A program made the translations under genes and the position numbers. The notes under the pieces were generated by a model. It had not been told where the DNA came from. It worked only from the letters and a program-made list of their open reading frames with translations, and did not search any database. Below are positions 24,203 to 31,508 of a stretch of 64,000 nucleotides of DNA, one piece after another; within the stretch, counting starts at the first letter, position 1; every line of letters starts with the position of its first letter. The DNA is taken from NCBI RefSeq assembly GCF_048263965.1, contig NZ_JBLXDO010000008.1:1-64000 (forward strand). Direction: 5' to 3'. This DNA comes from Ferrimonas sp048263965 (lineage in GTDB: Bacteria > Pseudomonadota > Gammaproteobacteria > Enterobacterales > Shewanellaceae).

Positions 24203-26263
24203 GTGCTGCTCTCGTTTCGGCGCTGGTGGTTCAACGGCCACATCAATCTGGCGCTGCGCCTCAGTACCGCGGTCATGCTGTGGCTGGCGCTTGCCTGGAC
24301 TCTGGACCTGTTTCTGCTGGGGTTGCTGTCGCTGCTGGCCCTGCCCTGCGTATTTATCTCCGGTATAGATCAACCCTCTCCGGGCTGGGGCAAGCGCCTG
24401 GCCTGGTCCATTCCCCTGCTCGGTGGCGTGGCGCTGGTGTTTGGTGCCCTGGGCGCCTGGTGGCCCCCCTCGTTGATACCTGCCCTACTGGTGGCCGGCG
24501 TGCTGCTGACGACCCTGTCCGCCTTTGGTGAGCTGTCGGGCAGGACCGGGCTTGCCGCCCTGGTGATGGCGGCCATGTCCCAGGTGTCGGCTGGGGTGAT
24601 CCCGGCCTGGCAATTTGCCCTGGGTACCACTCTGGCGGCCCTGTGGGTGGTGCTGTTTTCCGATTGGTGGTTTCGTGCTCAGAGGGAATACCCGTTGCGC
24701 CAGGCGCTCTCCCTGAGTTATCGACGGCTGGCGGTGATCCTGGCCAGCCGGCTGCGTTGGCTGGAGGACCCGTCCCTGGGGGCCAGATTCGACCTGCCCC
24801 TGGCCGAGCAGCTGGCCCTGGTCAGGCGCTATGTGGCGGTGGCCAAGTCCCGCAATCGTTTGACCCCGGAGCTGTACCAGGCGTTTGTGGCGGCGGTGGA
24901 CTTGCAGGAGAGACTGCAGGCAATTCCCAACCCACAACTCAGTCGCGCCCTGTTTGCCCAGCCTGGTGTGCTGCCCGCCTATCGCCTGTGGGTGGCGGTG
25001 ACCAGCCGGCGCCTGCGACAGGTGGCGGATAACCTGATGACGGTCCAACCCATAGGGGAGGACCCCAGGTTGGCGGATGTGGAGCAGCAGTTGCTGACCG
25101 CCCTGACCCCATTGCAGAGGGGACGCTTTGGCAGCATTGCCCCCTATTTTGTTTCCAATGCCAGACGGATAAGTCGCTTGGCCCAGCGGGTGGCACCACT
25201 CTACCGCCGGCCGATGATCGGTCGGGAGCCGGTCATGGACCACTGGCAACGCTGGCGCCAACACTTGCGCTGGTCCTCGCCCATTTTCCGCGGTGCGGTG
25301 CGTCAGGGGTTGCTGCTGGCAACGACCATGGGGATCATCCAGTACTTTGACCTGGATAAGGGATACTGGGCGCTGCTCTCGGTCCTGCTGGTGGTCCGCG
25401 GCGGCATAGTGGATACCCGTCAGCGGGCCTGGCAGAGGATCTGGGGCACCCTGGTCGGTCTGGGTCTGGCGGCCAGTGCCCTGTCATTGGGACTGACCGG
25501 TAACTGGGCGTTGGCCCTGGGACTGGTGCTGGTACCGCCAACCCTCTCCCTGATCCCAGTGCACCACGGCTACTCCTGTACCCTGGGCACCATCATTCTG
25601 ATCATGGTGTTTGAATACATCGCCGGGCAGGGGATGACGGTCATGCCCCTGCGTCTGTTGGAGACTGTGATTGGCTGTGCCGTGGTGCTGCTGGGGTATC
25701 GATATCTCTGGCCGCAGTGGCAGGGCGGTCGTCAGGCTGAGCTGAGGCGACAGGCGATAGGGCGACTGAATCACTATCTGTTGCTGGTGCTGTCGGTGTT
25801 TGAGGGGGAGCAGGTCTCCTCCCTGTCTCTGGCTCGGGCCCGGCGTCACACTTATGAACAGGGCGTGGCCCTGACCAGCAGCTTCGAACAGATGCGTCAG
25901 GAGCCCAGCTACAGCCGGCACCGTGACTCTGCTGAATTGATTCGTCTCTACAAGGAGACTCAATCCCACCTCAACGCCCTGGCCCCCGCTGCACGACGTG
26001 GGACTCAGTTGACCGAGGAGCAGTCACAGAGCGCCCATCAGGTGCTGACCGGGGCGGTGGCCGCCCTGGAGCGCGCGTTGGAGGGGCAGGGCAGTGGTCA
26101 GTGGCCTGAGTCTGTTGAGCAGGAGCGTCAGAGGCTGTACCGCTTGGTGGAGGAGGGCCGGGTGGACAGGACCGGCTTCGTGCTCTATCAGCTCAACCTG
26201 ATTGCCGAACGCTACCAGCAGATGCTGGCCATTGCCGCCAGGCCGGCGCCGGATAAACACTAA
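24203..26263 (+). CDS. FUSC-family inner-membrane protein
   Basis: The 686-residue product has two blocks of membrane helices (roughly residues 15-165 and 370-510), each followed by a soluble part, as in the YccS/YhfK and aromatic-acid efflux (AaeB) families. The second block contains LLATTMGIIQYF and the FUSC-type stretch WALLSVLLVVRGGIVDTRQRA. Export of aromatic or other toxic compounds is the usual proposal, but nothing here fixes the substrate. The GTG start lies two bases after the ubiF stop, so the two genes are probably one operon. A terminator follows. Confidence 0.8.
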   Translation: MLLSFRRWWFNGHINLALRLSTAVMLWLALAWTLDLFLLGLLSLLALPCVFISGIDQPSPGWGKRLAWSIPLLGGVALVFGALGAWWPPSLIPALLVAGVLLTTLSAFGELSGRTGLAALVMAAMSQVSAGVIPAWQFALGTTLAALWVVLFSDWWFRAQREYPLRQALSLSYRRLAVILASRLRWLEDPSLGARFDLPLAEQLALVRRYVAVAKSRNRLTPELYQAFVAAVDLQERLQAIPNPQLSRALFAQPGVLPAYRLWVAVTSRRLRQVADNLMTVQPIGEDPRLADVEQQLLTALTPLQRGRFGSIAPYFVSNARRISRLAQRVAPLYRRPMIGREPVMDHWQRWRQHLRWSSPIFRGAVRQGLLLATTMGIIQYFDLDKGYWALLSVLLVVRGGIVDTRQRAWQRIWGTLVGLGLAASALSLGLTGNWALALGLVLVPPTLSLIPVHHGYSCTLGTIILIMVFEYIAGQGMTVMPLRLLETVIGCAVVLLGYRYLWPQWQGGRQAELRRQAIGRLNHYLLLVLSVFEGEQVSSLSLARARRHTYEQGVALTSSFEQMRQEPSYSRHRDSAELIRLYKETQSHLNALAPAARRGTQLTEEQSQSAHQVLTGAVAALERALEGQGSGQWPESVEQERQRLYRLVEEGRVDRTGFVLYQLNLIAERYQQMLAIAARPAPDKH

Positions 26264-26273
26264 AGTTCAGAAA

Positions 26274-26299
26274 GGGCCCGCACAGAAGCGGGCCTTTTT
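26274..26299 (+). terminator. Terminator of ubiF-FUSC operon
   Basis: GGCCCGC and GCGGGCC form a 7-bp GC stem around ACAGAA and are followed by TTTTT. It lies just downstream of the FUSC stop codon and separates this operon from the opposite-strand tRNA cluster. Confidence 0.85.
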
Positions 26300-26390
26300 A
26301 TTGGCAAAGGCTGAGATCTTTTGCGCTTAGACCGCTGACAGCAAAGTCCACTGCTTCCTGCTGGTGTGAAGCAGGGGAGCGCCGGAATCA

Positions 26391-26412
26391 AAAAGACCAG
26401 CACTCGGCTGGT
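26391..26412 (-). terminator. Terminator-like hairpin 3 after tRNA cluster
   Basis: ACCAGC and GCTGGT form a 6-bp stem around a five-base loop. On the minus strand a T-rich TCTTTTTGA follows. This is the outermost of three similar hairpins and has the same loop as hairpin 1. Confidence 0.55.
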
Positions 26413-26502
26413 TCTTTGAAAGATGGTTGGGCAGCAGGGCGTATTGGTCTTTGGTGGGGGCAATACGCCCTTGGGTTCAGACCTGGGGGTAGACGCCGGG
26501 AT

Positions 26503-26529
26503 CAAAAAAACCTGCTGAAGAGCAGGTTT
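26503..26529 (-). terminator. Terminator-like hairpin 2 after tRNA cluster
   Basis: AAACCTGCT and AGCAGGTTT form a 9-bp stem around GAAG, followed on the minus strand by a run of seven Ts. The stem sequence differs from hairpins 1 and 3, although the flanks are the same. Confidence 0.7.
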
Positions 26530-26581
26530 TAATGAAGATGGCTGGGCTACCCGGTTCGAACCTGGGGTAGATGCCGGAATC

Positions 26582-26605
26582 AAAAAAACCAGCACTCGGC
26601 TGGTT
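26582..26605 (-). terminator. Terminator 1 directly after last tRNA-Gln
   Basis: AACCAGC and GCTGGTT pair around ACTCG, followed on the minus strand by seven Ts. It lies 11 bases past the CCA end of the last tRNA and is the most likely end of the six-tRNA transcript. Confidence 0.8.
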
Positions 26606-26615
26606 CTTTGAAAGA

Positions 26616-26690
26616 TGGCTGGGCTACCAGGATTCGAACCTGGGAATGGCGGGATCAAAACCCGCTGCCTTACCGCTTGGCGATAGCCCA
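26616..26690 (-). tRNA. tRNA-Gln (anticodon TTG), third copy
   Basis: The 75-base gene starts TGGGCTATCG and ends TAGCCCA-G-CCA, with the anticodon loop TTTTGAT giving TTG and a GGTTCGAATCC T-arm. It is identical to the two other tRNA-Gln genes in the cluster and is the last to be transcribed. Confidence 0.95.
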
Positions 26691-26781
26691 ACAAATTGTG
26701 TCATGGGTGCCTGAGGCAACCACTTTAAAATGACATGAATCTCATGGGGGAAACCCATTATCTCTAGCCATTTTATTAATA

Positions 26782-26856
26782 TGGCTGGGCTACCAGGATT
26801 CGAACCTGGGAATGGCGGGATCAAAACCCGCTGCCTTACCGCTTGGCGATAGCCCA
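26782..26856 (-). tRNA. tRNA-Gln (anticodon TTG), second copy
   Basis: Same 75-base sequence as the copy at 26616-26690, with encoded CCA. A 91-base spacer separates the two, and it holds nothing I recognise. Confidence 0.95.
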
Positions 26857-26867
26857 ACTGAATTAAA

Positions 26868-26952
26868 TGGTGCGGGAGGAGAGACTTGAACTCTCACACC
26901 TTGCGATACCAGAACCTAAATCTGGCGCGTCTACCAATTCCGCCACTCCCGC
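26868..26952 (-). tRNA. tRNA-Leu (anticodon TAG)
   Basis: An 85-base class II tRNA with a long variable arm. The acceptor GCGGGAG pairs with CTCCCGC, the anticodon loop TTTAGGT gives TAG (reads CUN codons) and CCA is encoded. It is close to E. coli leuW, which lies in the equivalent metT cluster. Confidence 0.95.
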
Positions 26953-26985
26953 ACAGGAGTTATGTCGTTGCGGGCAACGAAATAA

Positions 26986-27062
26986 TGGTGGCTATGGCGG
27001 GACTTGAACCTGCGACCCCAGCATTATGAGTGCTGTGCTCTAACCAGCTGAGCTACATAGCC
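26986..27062 (-). tRNA. tRNA-Met (anticodon CAT, elongator), second copy
   Basis: The 77-base gene starts GGCTATG, pairing with CATAGCC, and has anticodon loop CTCATAA and encoded CCA. The G1-C72 pair and the resemblance to E. coli metT mark it as elongator rather than initiator tRNA. Confidence 0.93.
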
Positions 27063-27070
27063 ACGAAAAA

Positions 27071-27145
27071 TGGCTGGGCTACCAGGATTCGAACCTGGGA
27101 ATGGCGGGATCAAAACCCGCTGCCTTACCGCTTGGCGATAGCCCA
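27071..27145 (-). tRNA. tRNA-Gln (anticodon TTG), first copy
   Basis: Identical to the two other tRNA-Gln genes of the cluster, 75 bases with encoded CCA. Only eight bases separate it from the following tRNA-Met, so processing must act on a single precursor. Confidence 0.95.
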
Positions 27146-27195
27146 ACAGATGAAAACAAACCTTAAGAGATGTCTCTATCCATCTCAAGAGGAGA

Positions 27196-27272
27196 TGGTA
27201 GCTACGGCGGGACTTGAACCTGCGACCCCAGCATTATGAGTGCTGTGCTCTAACCAGCTGAGCTACGTAGCC
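27196..27272 (-). tRNA. tRNA-Met (anticodon CAT, elongator), first copy
   Basis: The 77-base gene is the first of the cluster. It shares the body of the second tRNA-Met, but its acceptor is GGCTACG paired with CGTAGCT, so the first pair is G-U rather than G-C. The CCA tail is encoded. Confidence 0.93.
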
Positions 27273-27312
27273 ATCGTTTTGTTTTCTCTCCCCATCGTGG
27301 GAAGCGGGGCGT

Positions 27313-27341
27313 ATTATGCGTAGAACCGCGGATTGGGTCAA
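27313..27341 (-). promoter_or_regulatory. Promoter of the six-tRNA operon
   Basis: On the minus strand TTGACC and CATAAT are separated by exactly 17 bases. The GC-rich discriminator ACGCCCCGC follows, as in stringently controlled stable-RNA promoters. The first tRNA begins about 40 bases downstream of the -10 box. No other promoter is evident within the cluster, so the Met-Gln-Met-Leu-Gln-Gln set is likely one transcript. Confidence 0.85.
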
Positions 27342-27484
27342 CCGCTTTTTTCCACGGATTTGGGCCCGCAAGCATCGTTCGACTGCAAAATGAGCGATTC
27401 GGTTTTCCACTGGCCGGGTAGCGAATGCTCCTTAACCAGACTGGTGACCGAAACAGAGGGAAAGTGTAGCTGAGGTTTGCCGGG

Positions 27485-27515
27485 AAAAAGAAACGCCCCG
27501 CAGTTGCGGGGCGTT
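27485..27515 (-). terminator. Terminator of pth-ychF
   Basis: AACGCCCCGC and GCGGGGCGTT form a 10-bp stem around AGTT. On the minus strand it is followed by TTCTTTTT. It lies 26 bases after the ychF stop. Confidence 0.85.
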
Positions 27516-27541
27516 CAATCGGTCTGTGCCAGACGGGGTGA

Positions 27542-28633
27542 TTAGACGTTAAACAGGAAGTGGATAACGTCGCCGTCTTTTACAATGTAGTCTTTACCTT
27601 CGGAACGCTTCTTACCCGCTTCCTTGGCGGCGTTTTCGCCACCCAGTTCGACGTAGTCGTCGTAGGCGATCACTTCGGCGCGGATGTAGCCACGTTCGAA
27701 GTCGGTGTGGATCTTACCCGCAGCCTGAGGGCCGGTGGCGCCAACAGGGATGGTCCAGGCACGTACCTCTTTGACACCGGCGGTGAAGTAGGTCTGCAGA
27801 TCCAGCAGCTCGTAACCGGAGCGAATCACACGGTTCAGGCCGGGCTCTTCGATGCCCAGATCCGCCATGAACTCATCACGCTCTTCGTCATCCAGTTCGG
27901 CGATCTCAGATTCGATCTCGGCGCAAACTGCGACGACCACGGCATTCTCTTTGGTGGCGATTTCACGTACCTGATCCAGGTAGGGGTTGTTCTCGAAGCC
28001 GTCATCATTGACGTTGGCGATGTACATGGTGGGCTTGAGCGTCAGCAGACCCATGTAGTCGATCGCCTTCTTCTCATTGGCGTCCAGCTCTACGGAGCGG
28101 GCCATGCCACCCTCTTCCAGAGTGGGCTTCACCTTTTCCAGTACGGTGATCTCGAACTTGGCGTCCTTGTCACCGCCCTTGGCGCGCTTGCCCAGACGCA
28201 GCAGGGCGCGCTCAACCGCGTCTAGGTCGGCCAGGGCCAGCTCGGTGTTGATCACCTCGATGTCGGCACCCGGGTCTACGCCGCCAGCCACGTGGACGAT
28301 GTTGTCGTTCTCGAAGCAGCGCACTACGTGACCGATGGCATCGGTTTCACGGATGTTGGCCAGGAACTTGTTACCCAGGCCTTCGCCTGTGGAGGCGCCC
28401 TTCACCAGGCCGGCGATGTCGACGAACTCCATGGTGGTGGGCAGTACCCGCTGGGGGTTGACGATCTTGGCCAGGGCATCCAGGCGGCTGTCCGGCACAG
28501 GCACCACGCCGGTGTTCGGCTCAATGGTACAGAAGGGGAAGTTGGCCGCTTCGATACCGGCTTTAGTCAGTGCATTGAAGAGGGTGGACTTGCCCACGTT
28601 AGGCAGGCCGACGATTCCGCATTTAAAACCCAT
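27542..28633 (-). CDS. ychF: Redox-regulated ATPase YchF
   Basis: YchF is an Obg-like P-loop protein that prefers ATP and binds ribosomes. The 363-residue product has the P-loop GLPNVGKSTLFNALTK, FVDIAGLVKGAS (G3) and a C-terminal TGS domain (GDVIHFLFNV). It lies after pth as in E. coli. Confidence 0.97.
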   Translation of the reverse strand: MGFKCGIVGLPNVGKSTLFNALTKAGIEAANFPFCTIEPNTGVVPVPDSRLDALAKIVNPQRVLPTTMEFVDIAGLVKGASTGEGLGNKFLANIRETDAIGHVVRCFENDNIVHVAGGVDPGADIEVINTELALADLDAVERALLRLGKRAKGGDKDAKFEITVLEKVKPTLEEGGMARSVELDANEKKAIDYMGLLTLKPTMYIANVNDDGFENNPYLDQVREIATKENAVVVAVCAEIESEIAELDDEERDEFMADLGIEEPGLNRVIRSGYELLDLQTYFTAGVKEVRAWTIPVGATGPQAAGKIHTDFERGYIRAEVIAYDDYVELGGENAAKEAGKKRSEGKDYIVKDGDVIHFLFNV

Positions 28634-28657
28634 GATGGAAAACCTTTCTGTTTACGC

Positions 28658-29254
28658 TCAGGCCGGCTCGGCCTTGAATGTATGGAGTCGATTCATTGCT
28701 TTGGTGATGCCGTCCTTGAGCAGGATGTCGATGCAGCGGGACGCTTCGTCTACTGCCTCATCCATGGCGCGCTGCTCGGCAGCGGGCGCCTTGCCCAGTA
28801 CGTAACCACTTACTCTGTTTCTATCGCCCGGATGGCCGATGCCGATGCGCAAGCGGTAGAACTCTTTGTTGTTGCCCAGTTTGCTGATGGTGTCTTTCAG
28901 GCCATTGTGACCGCCGTGGCCGCCGCCCTTTTTCAGGCGGGCAACGCCGGGGGGAAGGTCCAGCTCATCGTGAACCACCAGGATTTGCTCTGGCGCCAGG
29001 CCATAGAAGTTGGCCATGGCCCCGATCGCTTTGCCGGATAGGTTCATAAAGGTGGTCGGGATCAGCAGGCGCAGATCGGCGCTTCCCTGTTGAATTCGGC
29101 CTGTGAGCCCAAAGAACTTGCTCTCCGCCTTCAGGGTGACGCCGTGCATGCGGGCCAACTCCTCCACCAGCCAGGCGCCGGCGTTGTGACGGGTTTTGCT
29201 GTATTCCGGTCCTGGATTGGCCAGGCCGACGATCAACTTAATGTCGTTACTCAC
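28658..29254 (-). CDS. pth: Peptidyl-tRNA hydrolase
   Basis: Pth releases tRNA from prematurely ended peptidyl-tRNA. The 198-residue protein has the catalytic histidine in SKTRHNAGAWL, the conserved VVHDELDLPPG and the KGGGHGGHNGLKD segment. I use GTG 29254 because it aligns with the family's N-terminus (IKLIVGLANPG). The frame stays open through the leader upstream, but nothing there looks like protein of the family. It ends 24 bases before ychF. Confidence 0.95.
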   Translation of the reverse strand: MSNDIKLIVGLANPGPEYSKTRHNAGAWLVEELARMHGVTLKAESKFFGLTGRIQQGSADLRLLIPTTFMNLSGKAIGAMANFYGLAPEQILVVHDELDLPPGVARLKKGGGHGGHNGLKDTISKLGNNKEFYRLRIGIGHPGDRNRVSGYVLGKAPAAEQRAMDEAVDEASRCIDILLKDGITKAMNRLHTFKAEPA

Positions 29255-29283
29255 TGTCTTTGGGACTCTTTTAACTATTAAAC

Positions 29284-29325
29284 CTTGGGAGGTGCCTGGA
29301 TAAGGGAAACGAACCCTTCCACCTT
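29284..29325 (-). promoter_or_regulatory. T-arm-like hairpin in the pth leader
   Basis: In the transcribed leader the minus strand forms AAGGG-TTCGTTT-CCCTT, a 5-bp stem with a 7-base loop (29302-29318). An outer stem of AAGGTG with CACCTC encloses it asymmetrically. The inner hairpin resembles a tRNA T-arm (loop consensus TTCRANN), with T in place of the usual A. Any role in pth control is only a guess. Confidence 0.3.
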
Positions 29326-29371
29326 CAGCCGATGACCCTACCGGGCCGCGGCCTGGGGGCAAAGGCAGCGC

Positions 29372-29401
29372 AGTGTACCACTTTGACCCCGGTGTTCTCA
29401 A
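29372..29401 (-). promoter_or_regulatory. Candidate promoter for pth-ychF
   Basis: On the minus strand TTGAGA and TACACT are 18 bases apart. Transcription would start around 29365, giving a leader of roughly 110 bases before the GTG start of pth. Confidence 0.5.
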
Positions 29402-29418
29402 TTTATCGCCACAGGCAA

Positions 29419-29446
29419 CAAAAAAGGCGGCTCGAGGAGCCGCCTT
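29419..29446 (-). terminator. Terminator of the 5'-nucleotidase gene
   Basis: AAGGCGGCTC and GAGCCGCCTT form a 10-bp stem around GAG, followed on the minus strand by six Ts. It lies 26 bases after the nucleotidase stop codon. Confidence 0.88.
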
Positions 29447-29471
29447 AATCTGTGCGCGTTATCCGCGGAGG

Positions 29472-31214
29472 TTAGTCAGCTGCAGGAGCCGCACCACAAC
29501 CACCGGTGTAACCGCTGTCGTTGTTCACGTACTTGATCTCGCCTTGAGGCTCGTAGTCGGCCCAGCTCAGAGGAGAGTTGGTTTCCACGTAGCTTCTCAG
29601 GATGTCTGCGTCTACCAGACCGGTGTTGATCACGTCGATGACCGGGTAGCCGTCACCGCCTGCGGCGCTGAAGTCTGGGATGGAGAAGGTGTACTCTTTG
29701 GTGGCATCGTAGGTTTCACCGTTGATCTTCTCGATCTCTACGGTCTTCTCACCACAGTCTACGGTCATTTCGATGTTGCTGAAGTGAGCGTAACCGCCGT
29801 TCTTGCCTGCACCCTCGATGGTGGCCAGAGAGGCCAGGTAGGTGGACAGTTCGGTGCCCTTCATGGCGGCGCGGGAAACCACGTTACCGAAAGGCTGTAC
29901 GGTCAGTACGTCACGGTAGCTGATGGCACCGGCTTCGATGTCGGCGCGGATACCACCGCCGTTCATGATGCCGAAGTCAGCGTTGATTTGAGGATGGGTG
30001 CGCTGAGCGGAGATCAGCAGCTGACCGATGGCCGCCTGACGGGCACGGACCACATCGCGGTCACCGCCGACGAAGGTCAGGTCAGTGGAGCCAATTTCCA
30101 CGTCCAGCTGAGCCTGGCCAGCTTCCTGATAAGGACGCAGGGTCTCTTTTACGAAGGCGTCAGGTTTGATCTCTTCGGCGATACGAATGATGTTGCCCTG
30201 TTCGTCTTTCGCAACGCTCCAGCCTTCGTATTTGGCCAGGTTCACTGGAAGCAGCTTGTAGCTGGCCAGGTGCAGTTGGCCGCCGTAGTATTCGAAGTCA
30301 GCACGGCCAACGTACTTGCCCCATTCGTGGGCCTGCATGATCCAGGTGCCGTTCTGCTGGTCTGGCTTACAGTCGCTGCCAGGAGCAAAGTCTGCGTCGT
30401 AGCTGTTGCCATCGGCGCTCATGCACACTGGGTTCTGGGAGTGACCGCCGATAACTGCGGCCAGCTTGCCCTCTTCCATGGCGCGAGCCAGGGCGACATC
30501 ACCAGGCGCGTTGGAGGCGTGGTCGCCATTGGCGTAGTGGCCCATGTGGGTGGTGGCGAACACCAGGTCAGCGCTCTTGTTCTCTTCGATCTCGGCGATA
30601 ACCTTCTTCAGCTCCTCTTTAGGGTCGGTGAAGGTCAGCTTAGAGATGTAGTTGGGGTTACCGATCTTAACGGTATCTTCGGTGGTCAGGCCCACCACGG
30701 CGATGCGCAGATCACCCAGGGTGAAGATCTTGTAGGGCTGGAAGTAACGCTCGCCATCGGCGTCATAGATGTTGGCAGCCAGCATGGGGAATTCAGCCCA
30801 GTCGCGCTGGTTTTCCAGAACATCCAGAGGGTTATCGAACTCGTGGTTACCCACGGCCATGGCGTCATAGCCGATCATGTTCATGCCGATGAAATCGGGC
30901 TTGGCGTCTTGCAGGTCGGACTCTGGCACACCGGTGTTGATGTCGCCGCCGGACAGCAGCAGGGAGTAACCGCCATCACGTTCCACTTCGTCGCGGATCT
31001 GGTCGACCAGGGTCTTACGGGCAGCCATGCCGTATTCGCCGTTGCCGTTTTCCCAGAAACGACCGTGGTTGTCGTTGGTGTGAAGGATGGTGAACTTGGT
31101 GCAGTTGTCAGCGCCGCAGACTTCGGGAGCCGGTTTGTCGTTGTCGGAGTCAGAACAGGCAGACAGGGCTGCCAGCAGGGAGACCGCGATCAGGGATTTT
31201 TGCAATTTCATCAT
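29472..31214 (-). CDS. 5'-nucleotidase/UshA-type lipoprotein
   Basis: The 580-residue protein belongs to the calcineurin-like metallophosphatases that remove phosphate from nucleotides or UDP-sugars outside the cytoplasm. The signal ends in AALSACSDSD, a lipobox, so it is predicted to be a surface or periplasmic lipoprotein. Metal ligands are in HTNDNHGRF, SGGDINTG, VGNHEFD and GGHSQN. The C-terminal substrate domain has NGGGIRADIEAG and VQPFGN. Cysteine pairs in the mature part suggest disulfides. It sits alone between prs and pth. A CRP-like site lies 83 bases upstream of its start. Confidence 0.85.
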   Translation of the reverse strand: MMKLQKSLIAVSLLAALSACSDSDNDKPAPEVCGADNCTKFTILHTNDNHGRFWENGNGEYGMAARKTLVDQIRDEVERDGGYSLLLSGGDINTGVPESDLQDAKPDFIGMNMIGYDAMAVGNHEFDNPLDVLENQRDWAEFPMLAANIYDADGERYFQPYKIFTLGDLRIAVVGLTTEDTVKIGNPNYISKLTFTDPKEELKKVIAEIEENKSADLVFATTHMGHYANGDHASNAPGDVALARAMEEGKLAAVIGGHSQNPVCMSADGNSYDADFAPGSDCKPDQQNGTWIMQAHEWGKYVGRADFEYYGGQLHLASYKLLPVNLAKYEGWSVAKDEQGNIIRIAEEIKPDAFVKETLRPYQEAGQAQLDVEIGSTDLTFVGGDRDVVRARQAAIGQLLISAQRTHPQINADFGIMNGGGIRADIEAGAISYRDVLTVQPFGNVVSRAAMKGTELSTYLASLATIEGAGKNGGYAHFSNIEMTVDCGEKTVEIEKINGETYDATKEYTFSIPDFSAAGGDGYPVIDVINTGLVDADILRSYVETNSPLSWADYEPQGEIKYVNNDSGYTGGCGAAPAAD

Positions 31215-31296
31215 ACTGGATACTCGATTGATTTATTTTATGAGTTTTCCGCCACCTTGGCTGGTGGGAAGGTATCACTAATGGCATTCGCGCTTG

Positions 31297-31312
31297 GGTG
31301 ATCCAGATCACA
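31297..31312. promoter_or_regulatory. CRP-like binding site before the 5'-nucleotidase gene
   Basis: GGTGATCCAGATCACA matches the CRP consensus TGTGA-N6-TCACA at 9 of 10 key positions and is symmetrical (GTGATC-CA-GATCAC). It is in the intergenic region upstream of the minus-strand nucleotidase gene. A TAAAAT at 31235-31240 could be the -10 box. A second perfect palindrome, CATTACAGTAATG, lies at 31342-31354. Confidence 0.5.
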
Positions 31313-31456
31313 CTCGCAAGAATTCCGAAACACTAATGTATCATTACAGTAATGTGACAATCATTCGCCATGGTTGTTGAACTGAATTACTTGCCGAAAT
31401 GTGCGCATAAGATCGCAATGGGGTAGGTAATTAAATAATATTTTTGTAGGAACAAT

Positions 31457-31483
31457 AAAAAAGGCGTTCCTGAGGAACGCCTT
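31457..31483 (-). terminator. Terminator of lolB-ispE-prs
   Basis: AAGGCGTTCC and GGAACGCCTT form a 10-bp stem around TGA, followed on the minus strand by TTTTTTATTG. It lies 26 bases beyond the prs stop. Confidence 0.88.
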
Positions 31484-31508
31484 TTCGGATTAGAAATTTG
31501 TGAGCGGA

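Larger units (their letters stand above)
26355..26615 (-). repeat. Tandem decayed tRNA-Gln 3' halves with terminators
   Basis: Downstream of the last tRNA-Gln the minus strand repeats a unit of terminator hairpin, then an anticodon-loop-like TTTTGAT, then a T-arm and acceptor ending in CCA. Copy 1 (about 26538-26586) is close to the real gene, with GGTTCGAACC and GGGTAGCCCAGCCA. Copy 2 (26424-26506) is split by a 34-base palindromic insert. Copy 3 (about 26355-26392) keeps only a blurred T-arm. Decay increases with distance from the intact genes. No 5' half is present in any copy, so these are not functional tRNAs. Confidence 0.7.

Noticed and set aside
26355..26615. CRISPR-like array
   Set aside because: The repeats are long, imperfect and recognisable as tRNA-Gln 3' halves with terminators; spacers are not uniform and no cas gene is nearby.
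29290..29345. Possible tRNA gene in the pth leader
   Set aside because: The T-arm-like hairpin and a GGTAGGGTCATCGG stretch looked tRNA-like, but no acceptor 5' strand complementary to ATCCAGG exists and no anticodon arm can be drawn.
29373..31301. 642-codon plus-strand frame opposite the 5'-nucleotidase
   Set aside because: It is the shadow of a gene with signal peptide, metal-binding motifs and terminator on the other strand. The reading shows no family features.
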